NCBI RefSeq assembly: GCF_002633015.1
Contig: NZ_NSIU01000001.1
Coordinates: 124,001 to 188,000 of the forward strand
Length of the DNA: 64,000 nt
Direction of reading: 5' to 3'
Source of the DNA: Sulfuricurvum sp. PD_MW2
GTDB taxonomy: Bacteria > Campylobacterota > Campylobacteria > Campylobacterales > Sulfurimonadaceae
Shown here: piece after piece, positions 56,765 through 64,000 of the stretch
Numbering within the stretch: the stretch's first letter is position 1
How the letters are laid out: every line of letters starts with the position of its first letter
Made by a program: the position numbers and the translations under genes
The notes under the pieces: generated by a model
What the model was told of the DNA's origin: nothing
Seen by the model: only the letters and a program-made list of their open reading frames with translations
The model's database searches: none

Positions 56765-57693
56765 ACCAACTCCTTTGTTATCATGGTTATTAAATTTTTG
56801 ATAAGTTCACTATCATTATTTTGTTTATACCGAGCTCCTGAACGCGTAGCATGACCACCACCGCCGAACTCTTTTAGAATTTTTGCCGCATTCACCTCTC
56901 CATCGGTTCGAAGTGAAATTTTTGATCCACCCCTCGGATGTTCAATGATCATTAAAGCCGCTTGAATAAATCTCATCTCAAGAGCTTCATCCAAAATCTG
57001 TTTGCACTCAACAAGTGTTGCACCCGTCTCTTCCAACAATCCAAGTGTCACTTCAAATAAAGCAACTCTTCCATCGCTCAAAAGCTTCATCTGACTCAGC
57101 AGTTTCCCCTTCAGGCGTAACGATGCCAATGAACGGCGACGATAGAGCCAATCGGTACACATAGCGTGATCAGCACCTGATTGAATCAGGTGGTGCGCCA
57201 TTGCAAATGTTTTTGCATCGCATTTGCCCAGACTGAAACATTTTGAATCATCAAGTAGCCCGGCATAAAGCGCAGTCGCTATTTTACCATTGATTTTTAC
57301 GCTATTGGCAACAAAATACTCATAAACGACTTGGGTTGTACTCATCGCTGAAACGTCGATAATCGCATGGGTTCCATACCCGTCATTACTTGCATGATGA
57401 TCGATATTAATCAACGGTAATGTCGTATCGATACCAAGCCGGCTGTAACTACCGCAATCAAAGCAAATCACGCAATCCGCATCGACGGGAAAACGTTGCG
57501 TTAGTTTATCAAACCATGGCAGAAAGGCCAATCGTTGATCAATATCGTTTGAAGTACAAAATAGGCTTATCTTTTTTTGACTTCTGAGCAAATAGGAGTA
57601 AAAAGCGCATGCCGCTCCCAAAGAATCAGCATCGGGATTGATATGGGCAACTAAAACGATATGTGACGATGATTCGATCAAGGATGAGGGCAT
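56761..57693 (-). CDS. DHH-family phosphoesterase (NrnA-like)
   Basis: 310 residues. The DHH domain has HINPDADSLGAACAF (about 17-31), FDCGSY (about 76), and NIDHHASND (about 93-101). The DHHA1 domain carries GGGGHATRSGAR (about 280). Such enzymes clear nanoRNA or pAp, and some degrade cyclic-di-AMP or pGpG. In this c-di-GMP-rich genome pGpG clearance is possible but unproven. Confidence 0.9.
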   Translation of the reverse strand: MPSSLIESSSHIVLVAHINPDADSLGAACAFYSYLLRSQKKISLFCTSNDIDQRLAFLPWFDKLTQRFPVDADCVICFDCGSYSRLGIDTTLPLINIDHHASNDGYGTHAIIDVSAMSTTQVVYEYFVANSVKINGKIATALYAGLLDDSKCFSLGKCDAKTFAMAHHLIQSGADHAMCTDWLYRRRSLASLRLKGKLLSQMKLLSDGRVALFEVTLGLLEETGATLVECKQILDEALEMRFIQAALMIIEHPRGGSKISLRTDGEVNAAKILKEFGGGGHATRSGARYKQNNDSELIKNLITMITKELV

Positions 57694-57732
57694 TAAAAAC
57701 TCTAACTAGCCTGGATGGCAAAAATATCCCGA

Positions 57733-59718
57733 TTATACCATCTCACTCCCCATTTTTTCTTGATCGAAATAGGTTATTTGGTTTCGACCGTTCTCTTTTG
57801 ATAGGTACATCGCTGCATCGGCGTGGCGGACCAAAATCTCAATTTCATCTCCGTGATCAGGATAAAATGCCGCGCCGATACTCACCCCGATGCTCATAAA
57901 TTTTCCGTTCACCAAAAACGGTTCTTTAAGCGCTTTTAAGATTCTTTCAAAGAGCGGATGGACATCTTTGATCGAAGCGATATCACTAAAAATGATAACA
58001 AACTCATCCCCCCCGATTCGAGCTATGGCATCACTTTGTCGAAGCTCTTTTTCCAAACGGTGAGAGACTTGACGCAATAAATTATCACCCGCATCATGCC
58101 CGTGGGTATCATTAATATTTTTGAACCCATCCAAATCCAAAAATGAGATAACCGCTTTTGTCTTGTTTCGCTTTGAAAACGAAAGAATCTGCTCTGCCAA
58201 TGTGAGGAAAAGATGACGATTCGGCAAATTGGTCAACGGATCATAATTGGCCATATGGTGTAGCTGCTCTTGACGTATTTTATGCTCGGTAATATCACTG
58301 AAAATACCGATGTAGTTTTCTACATTCCCATCTTTGTCACGTATTGCATCAATTCTTAAGAACTCGGCATAAAGTTCACCGCTTTTTTTCTTGTTCCATA
58401 TCTCTCCGCGCCAGGAGGCATTCACCCGAATCGCTTCGTCCAGTTTGTTATAAAACTCTTTTTCATGAATTCCCGAACGTAATAAAACCGGTTTTTGTCC
58501 GATTACTTCTTCTCGAGCATACCCCGTAACCTCACAAAATGCTTCATTCACTTCGATAATATATTTTTTGGTATCGGTTATAACGATACCTTCTCGCGAA
58601 TTATGGAAAACTCCCGCAGCACGGCGCAATGATTTTTCATGTGCTTGAACAAGTTGAACCTGATTTTCAAGTGATACCGATTTGAAATGCAATCGATTCG
58701 TCAATTGTCTCATTTTACCCACCAGAAAAATCAAAAGAATGATTACCATACTGAGAGAAAGTATGATATATAAACCATATCGGGTAATAACATCATGAAG
58801 AGAAAAACGGGGAAGCGTATCATAAGGTTTTACCCGCAACTCCTGCATCATCGTACGAATTCCCTCATAGGATAAGGGGATACTCCATCCGTAATATCCT
58901 GCTTTTTTAGTAACATCTGAACCATAAGGGAGCTTGAGCAATGCCACGACCACTTTGTTTGCCAAAGTATGGTTTGTTTTTTTGGTGGATGCAAATGGCC
59001 ATTCAGGGTAAAGCGTCGTAGAAAGAGCTAATGGAAAGTTATCAACCGGATGGATGATTTTAAAATCTTCTCTTTTGATTTTCCCCTCTTTTGCCATTTT
59101 TTCCAGTACACCGGTTCGAATAAATCCGATATCCGAAGCCCCTCTTTCAACACTATACACAACCTTGTCGTGCGGCATATCAACAAAAGCAATGGTTGTT
59201 TCATCGACAATATTAATACCGTTCTCCTCGAAAAGTTTCCGCTGTGCCAAATAGCCTCCCAGTGAGAGTTCATCAACCGCAGCAACTCTTTTCCCTTTGA
59301 TGTCATTGAGATTTTTGATATCACTGCGGTTAGATCGGCTGATTATCACTCCTCCAAACTCTGTTAGCTCTTTACCTCCAATATTTGTTCGAATCAATGT
59401 CGCTATCCGTGTAGCATCATATTTTGTCGAAAGGTAGATATAGTGTTCGGGATTGGTGAACATAAAATCGAGTTCATTGGCTTTTGCCGCATCGTTAAAC
59501 TCAGCATAGCTCAAAGGTCGAATTGTAAAAGAATGGGTAGAAATTTGTGTATTCAAATAATCGGCTAAAGGCTGCCACTCGTGAAGTGTCTCGGCTTTAG
59601 AACGAAACGCTAAAACACCTATCACAGCTGTAGGCTTTTTTGATAATGAAGATTGCGCTTCAACAGAAGCCATCAAAGAGACAAGAGCTAAAAAGAGTAT
59701 AAAAATAGACTTGATCAT
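57733..59718 (-). CDS. PhnD-like periplasmic sensor with PAS and GGDEF domains
   Basis: 661 residues. A signal peptide (1-21) leads to a PhnD-like phosphonate/oxyanion-binding domain (about 30-290). One membrane helix (about 315-336) follows, then a PAS domain (about 370-478) and GGDEF domain (about 495-655). The signature GGDEF is at 569-573 with inhibitory RQSD at 560-563. So a periplasmic ligand likely controls c-di-GMP output inside. It is the last gene after the Sox-linked genes, on the same strand. The start ATG at 59718 has GAGG six bases before it and lies in a hairpin. Confidence 0.93.
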   Translation of the reverse strand: MIKSIFILFLALVSLMASVEAQSSLSKKPTAVIGVLAFRSKAETLHEWQPLADYLNTQISTHSFTIRPLSYAEFNDAAKANELDFMFTNPEHYIYLSTKYDATRIATLIRTNIGGKELTEFGGVIISRSNRSDIKNLNDIKGKRVAAVDELSLGGYLAQRKLFEENGINIVDETTIAFVDMPHDKVVYSVERGASDIGFIRTGVLEKMAKEGKIKREDFKIIHPVDNFPLALSTTLYPEWPFASTKKTNHTLANKVVVALLKLPYGSDVTKKAGYYGWSIPLSYEGIRTMMQELRVKPYDTLPRFSLHDVITRYGLYIILSLSMVIILLIFLVGKMRQLTNRLHFKSVSLENQVQLVQAHEKSLRRAAGVFHNSREGIVITDTKKYIIEVNEAFCEVTGYAREEVIGQKPVLLRSGIHEKEFYNKLDEAIRVNASWRGEIWNKKKSGELYAEFLRIDAIRDKDGNVENYIGIFSDITEHKIRQEQLHHMANYDPLTNLPNRHLFLTLAEQILSFSKRNKTKAVISFLDLDGFKNINDTHGHDAGDNLLRQVSHRLEKELRQSDAIARIGGDEFVIIFSDIASIKDVHPLFERILKALKEPFLVNGKFMSIGVSIGAAFYPDHGDEIEILVRHADAAMYLSKENGRNQITYFDQEKMGSEMV

Positions 59719-59751
59719 CTTATACCTCACTTAGTCTCAGTATAAGATGAT
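59714..59751 (-). promoter_or_regulatory. Perfect 12-bp inverted repeat containing the start codon of the PhnD-PAS-GGDEF gene
   Basis: Arms ATCATCTTATAC (59714-59725) and GTATAAGATGAT (59740-59751) with a 14-base spacer. In the mRNA, the 3' arm contains the AUG and the spacer-arm boundary contains the GUGAGG ribosome-binding site. The structure could hide the start codon, act as an operator, or end the upstream transcript. It is present in the sequence; the function is inferred. Confidence 0.6.
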
Positions 59752-59777
59752 TAGTATTAATAAAAAATTAAATTAAC

Positions 59778-60686
59778 TTATTCAAGCGTACTTTGGAGTA
59801 CGGCTTCAAAATCTTTTTGCGCCTGAAGTAATACTGCTTTTGCTTCTGCATCATTTACACGAGCACTGCTCATCCAGTTATAAACACCCGGGAAACCCAT
59901 TACGATTTCGTTTGCATCTTTCTTTTTGTATACCATCAATGAACACGGAGCAAAAGCTGCGGCTTCAGGACGCGTTTTTGCTACCGTATAAATGACTTTT
60001 AATTTACAGATTGAGTAAGTATCATAAAAGTTAAATGGACTTGGTGTATTGCTTTCGTTCAGGATAAAGTTATAGTCAGTAAAGTTAGACAATACAAATC
60101 CAGCCGGTTTCAATCCCTCTTCAATCATCATCTCAGTGTTCTCTTTGTCACCTGACCAACTCTCAGCGCTCGTTGTACGTACGTATTTGGTTAATAGTTT
60201 TCCCTCAGATGGTAAAGATGCTTCACTTACACTAAATTTCGCGCTCGGTAATGCTTTTTTGAGAGTATTCAAGACTTCTTTTTCGATCAATGCAAATTCA
60301 GGAGCATCAAAACCTGCGATTTTTTTCATCGATTTTGCTGTTAGCACCGAAACATGAAGAGCCTTGTCATCTTTACGTTGATAGATCCCAAATCCCATCG
60401 GAACGAAAATCCCTGCGTCAGGATGTGATTTCACCAATGACGCCGCTAACTTTTTATGAAATCCCGTCAAAAGATTGAATTGAGCAAAATCGCTTTGTCC
60501 GAATTGTTTCATAAACGGACCGTTCATCTCACTGTTCGCCGAAATCACAAAACCGTTCGCTTCCAGGGCTTTTTCAATGACGCCTGCATTGACTTTTCCA
60601 TCAGCGTTCGGAACACTGATCAAATGCAAATCTCCCCCAAAGAGAGATAAAACTCCTATTACTAATAACAAAACAATGTTTTTCAT
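59778..60686 (-). CDS. Exported tandem DUF302-like protein
   Basis: 302 residues. A signal peptide (about 1-18) implies the periplasm. The mature protein has two related halves. The first (about 20-120) includes ALEANGFVIS and GIFVPMGFGIYQRKDD. The second (about 185-285) includes EEGLKPAGFVLSNF and AAAFAPCSLMVYKKKD. This is the DUF302 pattern. DUF302 proteins have no settled function but are often near sulfur genes in this phylum. It lies 8 bases downstream of the DsrE-like gene. Confidence 0.75.
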   Translation of the reverse strand: MKNIVLLLVIGVLSLFGGDLHLISVPNADGKVNAGVIEKALEANGFVISANSEMNGPFMKQFGQSDFAQFNLLTGFHKKLAASLVKSHPDAGIFVPMGFGIYQRKDDKALHVSVLTAKSMKKIAGFDAPEFALIEKEVLNTLKKALPSAKFSVSEASLPSEGKLLTKYVRTTSAESWSGDKENTEMMIEEGLKPAGFVLSNFTDYNFILNESNTPSPFNFYDTYSICKLKVIYTVAKTRPEAAAFAPCSLMVYKKKDANEIVMGFPGVYNWMSSARVNDAEAKAVLLQAQKDFEAVLQSTLE

Positions 60687-60694
60687 ACTGACTC

Positions 60695-61129
60695 CTATGG
60701 TTGAATATAAAATGCGCCCTCTGTGGCACGTTCGATCACTTCTGCAATCCCTGCACTGACAATTTCGACATCATCATCGAGCTGATCGGGAGTGATTTTT
60801 TTAGTCTCCATCGTATTGCCGCATGCAACGAATTCGACACCGTATTGCTGCAACGCTCTGACGCGTACCGCAATATCTTTTTCACTTTTAAGCAACGTTC
60901 GGATACCGTGATAGTACGCGACGATACGCAGGTGAATTTTCTCAGGTCCGTAAAATTTGAGAATATTGTTCGCAGTACTCAAACCGTGGTGAATTGCTTC
61001 ATCATCCCCATGACTGATCCCCATAACCACTTCTCGCGGTTTTTCCATCGTCGGAATCGGTTCCGCCAAACGGACATCACCGAAAGCAAGTACCGATAAA
61101 AAGGAGAAGAGTACGATAAAGCGTTTCAT
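60695..61129 (-). CDS. Exported DsrE-family protein
   Basis: 144 residues. A signal peptide (about 1-17) followed by a DsrE-type fold: MGISHGDDEAIHHGL near residue 35 and the conserved Cys in FVACGNTM (about 106). DsrE-family proteins carry sulfur as persulfide. Being exported is unusual for them and suggests a periplasmic sulfur role. The ATG at 61129 overlaps the upstream stop by one base. Confidence 0.85.
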   Translation of the reverse strand: MKRFIVLFSFLSVLAFGDVRLAEPIPTMEKPREVVMGISHGDDEAIHHGLSTANNILKFYGPEKIHLRIVAYYHGIRTLLKSEKDIAVRVRALQQYGVEFVACGNTMETKKITPDQLDDDVEIVSAGIAEVIERATEGAFYIQP

Positions 61130-62040
61130 TATTGTTCCCATTCCAAAACCCGATACGAAGCTTCAACGTTTCCGCCTTGCATTGCATCGTACAGTTTTAG
61201 TGAGCGATATTCGCGCATCTGTACTTTTTTGATTGTCTCATCAATACCCATCCCAGAATCGATCGCCGAACGGATTTCGGAACGCATTTGTGAAAGGTAT
61301 TCATGGGTCATTTTCGAACTGTTCTTGTCACTATTGCGTCCATGTCCGCCGATCACGTGCAATGCTCCCATCGCTTCAAGTTCCTCAAGGGTTGTAATCC
61401 ATCCGTTGATATTTCCCCCTTTGACAGACGGAAGTCGATCATTAAATACCAAGTCTCCGGCAAACAAAACACCTAATTTTGGGAAATAGACCACTAAATC
61501 TTTTGTCGTATGGGCCATTCTAGGAATGATTTTCAATTCAACATCGAGATTGCCTACTTTTTTACGTGTACTCTGCGAAATCATCTCGCTTGGAAGGCTC
61601 ATCTCCGTCCCTTTGTACGCCTCCGGGGAAATAGTACTTTGCATTCGTGTCGCTTCATGCACATTTACATTGTGCAAAAAGTCATCCGAACCCACAACAC
61701 TAACTCCGTTTTGGGTAAAAAATCCATTACCGAGCCAATGATCGTCATGAATATGGGTATTGATGACGAGTTTAACCGGTAGCGGTTTGATTTTTTTCAT
61801 TGCATTGTATGCCGACTCGGCGTATGCATACGAGGGACCCGTATCAATGACTATATATCCCTCACCTGCATCGACATAACAGCTGTTTACGATATTGCCG
61901 TTGTTGGTTTTATTCATCACTTCAGGCGCACCAAAAAAACAGTGCACGTTTGAAGTGACTCGAACCGGTTTAAGTGCGTACTCAAATGCACTCAAGCTCG
62001 ATACAGTGAACAGAAAAGCAACCAACAACGTTTTCATCAT
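61129..62040 (-). CDS. Exported metallo-beta-lactamase-fold hydrolase (SoxH-like)
   Basis: 303 residues. A signal peptide (about 1-17). The metal site has THIHDDHW (about 96-103), a further His in MAHTTKDL, an Asp in LFAGDLVFNDRL, and a His in IGGHGRNSD. It resembles SoxH and the quinoprotein-linked periplasmic hydrolases. It probably acts on thiol or glutathione-type adducts in the periplasm, but the substrate is unknown. It is 7 bases downstream of the porin gene. Confidence 0.85.
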   Translation of the reverse strand: MMKTLLVAFLFTVSSLSAFEYALKPVRVTSNVHCFFGAPEVMNKTNNGNIVNSCYVDAGEGYIVIDTGPSYAYAESAYNAMKKIKPLPVKLVINTHIHDDHWLGNGFFTQNGVSVVGSDDFLHNVNVHEATRMQSTISPEAYKGTEMSLPSEMISQSTRKKVGNLDVELKIIPRMAHTTKDLVVYFPKLGVLFAGDLVFNDRLPSVKGGNINGWITTLEELEAMGALHVIGGHGRNSDKNSSKMTHEYLSQMRSEIRSAIDSGMGIDETIKKVQMREYRSLKLYDAMQGGNVEASYRVLEWEQ

Positions 62041-62047
62041 TCAGCCT

Positions 62048-63589
62048 TTAGAAGAGATAATTCATTTCAAAACGATATTCGTTATACGAGTTATTATCAA
62101 CCGTTCCTTGAACTGTTGCACTCGTATATGCCGGATCAGCGTTTACAGTTGCAAAACGAAATTTAAACTCTGTGTTCGGCAACGATTTAAACGTTTGTGT
62201 TGCATCTACATGGAAAATTGTACGGTCGGTAAATGTTGATGTAAATGCTTTTTTATCATCAAAATTCATATTTTCATAATCCGCTGCAACCAGCAATCCT
62301 GGAACCAATCCTGCTTTTCCGAAATCATATACTGCTTTTACAGCCCAGTTTTTCGTGTTTGCGATCCAGTCAACTTGCGCCATTGAACGGGTATATCCAC
62401 CTGTCGGAAATCCACGCCATGGAGCGATAATATCCGCATCATCCGAGATTTTTGAGTACCCGGCAGACAATTCTAACGGTCCGCTTGCCGCAACCAAACG
62501 CGCCATGATAATGCTACCATCCGCATTACGTGCATCTTTATATCCGCCTGAAGCGGTCCCCACTGGAATAGCTCTTAAGCTTCCGCTTAACGATGCACCA
62601 CCAATATATCCTGCGCCATCATCCATTTGTTTTAAGTAACGAATACCTGGGGTCAATGTCCAAGAATCATTCAGTTTGATTTGATAATTTGCTTCACCGA
62701 TTACGGTATTAAAAAATCCTTGGAGTCCGATATACTCACCATCAAGTTTTAAATTCGGGATTGATTTGTTAGAAACTGTCAACAATTTCATTTCAGGATC
62801 AACATCACCCCCACCTTTAGTACGAATATTGTATGCAGACAATCCTTTATGTGTCCCAGAATCATCATTGTATGCCGTTTTATCTGTACTTAAAGTTGCA
62901 CTGTCAGCTCCGCTGGCAATTAAACTATGAAATTCTTGGTGATCACGTAATTTTTGAGCCGTAATATATCCAGCACGAATGGTCGTGTCAGGAATATCTT
63001 TATTTTCAATCACAGCAGCTTCAAAGGTATTCGGAATCATTTTTGTGTCGTTGGTCGCAATCATGATGCTATCGATCCCTTGTCGCCCAACTTTAACATT
63101 CGTTTTGCCATTTTTGTATTCCAAATAAGCTTCGGCAAAATTCCCCATTGCACCTTCAGTGCCATCACGTCGTGTATGATAGGTATCTTTACCTGCTTTA
63201 CCAAAGTTTGTATTCGCTACTGCAGGGTCGATATTGTCTCTATGCATAGGAACAGTCCCATAAAATCCTGCTGTTGCACCTAAACCATGGAAAAAACCGG
63301 TTTTATAGACAACACTTCCCCCAAGTCCCCACATATTGTTATCACGTGTTTGGCTTGATCCAGATGTTTTTTCAGTATCCCAATCCCACCAGAACATATT
63401 CGAACGTAACCGGCCATATACTTCACCCTCTGTAAACATTTCAGTAAAAGAATTTACTGAACCCGGTGCTTTTGTATATTCAACTTGATAATTTGCTTTG
63501 AGCACGCGATCTTCTGTTTTAAGTGCATACGCTGACGTTGCCAACAAACAGGTAGCCGCTGCTACCATACTCAATTTCACTAATTTCAT
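62048..63589 (-). CDS. Outer-membrane porin of the Sox cluster
   Basis: 513 residues. A signal peptide (MKLVKLSMVAAATCLLATSA) is followed by alternating beta-strand sequence ending in the aromatic Phe typical of barrels (YRFEMNYLF). The length suggests an OprD-like barrel of about 18 strands. The ATG at 63589 has AAGGAG upstream. The cargo, perhaps thiosulfate or other sulfur oxyanion, is inferred only from position 38 bases after soxB. Homologous porins occur widely in this phylum. Confidence 0.88.
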   Translation of the reverse strand: MKLVKLSMVAAATCLLATSAYALKTEDRVLKANYQVEYTKAPGSVNSFTEMFTEGEVYGRLRSNMFWWDWDTEKTSGSSQTRDNNMWGLGGSVVYKTGFFHGLGATAGFYGTVPMHRDNIDPAVANTNFGKAGKDTYHTRRDGTEGAMGNFAEAYLEYKNGKTNVKVGRQGIDSIMIATNDTKMIPNTFEAAVIENKDIPDTTIRAGYITAQKLRDHQEFHSLIASGADSATLSTDKTAYNDDSGTHKGLSAYNIRTKGGGDVDPEMKLLTVSNKSIPNLKLDGEYIGLQGFFNTVIGEANYQIKLNDSWTLTPGIRYLKQMDDGAGYIGGASLSGSLRAIPVGTASGGYKDARNADGSIIMARLVAASGPLELSAGYSKISDDADIIAPWRGFPTGGYTRSMAQVDWIANTKNWAVKAVYDFGKAGLVPGLLVAADYENMNFDDKKAFTSTFTDRTIFHVDATQTFKSLPNTEFKFRFATVNADPAYTSATVQGTVDNNSYNEYRFEMNYLF

Positions 63590-63627
63590 TCCTAACTCCT
63601 TAAGTTTGATTACATTATGCGCATGGC

Positions 63628-64000
63628 TTAGCAGCCGCGAGCACCTTTTTTCGGGCATCCGCAGTCATAATCCATAATTTTGACATTGCTATTACCACTT
63701 ATATTAACATTTTTTTGCCGACGAATGTATGCAGAGGTTACATCATATACCGGACGGGTCAGCTGTTCTTTGAGATTGCTTCCCGCATTTTGGAGATTGC
63801 CGCCCCATGAAGATACTTTGTATACTTTCGTATCACTCAAAGGTTTCCCGCCTACCATGATATTCGTAATCCGTTTACCGCTCGGAGCACCGATACGAAT
63901 TTCATAGGTCACACCGCCCAAACGGCTCATATCTCCACCTTGTTGATAAAGCGGGTTGGCGTTGAATACATTATCCGCAATGTCTTCCAACAATGTTCGG
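63628..64000 (-). CDS. soxB: Sulfate thiohydrolase SoxB, C-terminal part (runs off the window)
   Basis: About 123 residues of the C-terminus are visible; the N-terminus with the dimanganese site is beyond base 64000. VFNANPLYQQGGDMSRLGG and GAPSGKRITNIMVGGKPL match the C-terminal nucleotidase domain of SoxB. SoxB hydrolyses sulfate from the SoxY-bound sulfane adduct during thiosulfate oxidation. The tail after residue 100 has a Cys-rich end (CGCPKKGARGC), which is unusual for SoxB as I know it. Confidence 0.9.
   Translation of the reverse strand, partial: RTLLEDIADNVFNANPLYQQGGDMSRLGGVTYEIRIGAPSGKRITNIMVGGKPLSDTKVYKVSSWGGNLQNAGSNLKEQLTRPVYDVTSAYIRRQKNVNISGNSNVKIMDYDCGCPKKGARGC

Noticed and set aside
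59719-59777. The 59714-59751 hairpin as a simple terminator for the Sox genes
   Set aside because: The stem is AT-rich and lies on the start codon of the next gene, with no immediate T tract in the operon direction. It is kept as a regulatory candidate instead.
1-64000. Mobile element, prophage, CRISPR, tRNA or rRNA
   Set aside because: I found no transposase, integrase, spaced direct repeats or cloverleaf-like intergenic sequence; gaps are short and gene content is housekeeping.

Overview
This 64 kb window looks like a chromosome segment from a sulfur-oxidising member of the Campylobacterota (Sulfurimonas/Sulfuricurvum-like). Three things point there. Several blocks keep the gene order I know from Campylobacter jejuni and relatives: yajC-secD-secF-leuS-lptE-folC, ffh-rpsP-khpA-rimM-trmD-rplS, flhF-flhG-orf-fliA-fliM-fliY, and infB-rbfA-rimP. 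The right edge carries soxB with sulfur-metabolism accessory genes. Menaquinone genes of the futalosine type are present. Genes are densely packed with many 1-20 bp overlaps. I see no rRNA, tRNA, CRISPR, insertion sequence or prophage, and no gene-free stretch longer than about 300 bases.

Layout. 1-8.2 kb (minus): a long operon yajC-secD-secF-leuS-lptE-diguanylate cyclase-folC. 8.2-14 kb: lnt, a stand-alone biotin carboxylase, cysK-pabC plus an unknown gene, and a LysR regulator. 14.2-19.3 kb (plus): helicase-truB-csrA-ispE-smpB-CorA-like. 19.3-27.7 kb (minus): the rpsP-rplS translation operon, ffh, then TPR-NYN-NIF3-FlgZ-waaA-pseudouridine synthase. 27.7-32.7 kb (plus): ppk1, gamma carbonic anhydrase, TRIC channel, mtgA and an exported beta carbonic anhydrase. 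32.7-41.9 kb (minus): the flagellar regulatory/switch operon, followed by a LOG protein, mnmA and an MFS transporter. 41.9-44.3 kb (minus): a three-gene signalling cassette (response regulator, CheC-like phosphatase, PAS-GGDEF cyclase). 44.3-46.4 kb (plus): aminofutalosine deaminase-like and sppA. 46.4-57.7 kb (minus): translation initiation genes, ribD, ubiE, xseA, thrB, tsaB, lpxC, an M23 peptidase and a DHH phosphoesterase. 57.7-64 kb (minus): soxB end, porin, metallo-beta-lactamase-fold hydrolase, DsrE-like, DUF302-like, then a PhnD-like/PAS/GGDEF sensor.

The genes suggest a motile, Gram-negative, menaquinone-using autotroph or mixotroph. Two unrelated carbonic anhydrases and a two-subunit-type biotin carboxylase fit inorganic carbon handling. 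Three diguanylate cyclases, all with a product-inhibition site, sit among flagellar, envelope and Sox genes, so c-di-GMP signalling is prominent.

The most novel-looking parts are the Sox-linked periplasmic cassette with its adjacent sensor, whose start codon lies inside a perfect 12-bp hairpin, and the response regulator-CheC-diguanylate cyclase operon next to the flagellar genes. Identifications come from reading motifs and from knowledge of the families; no database search was run.
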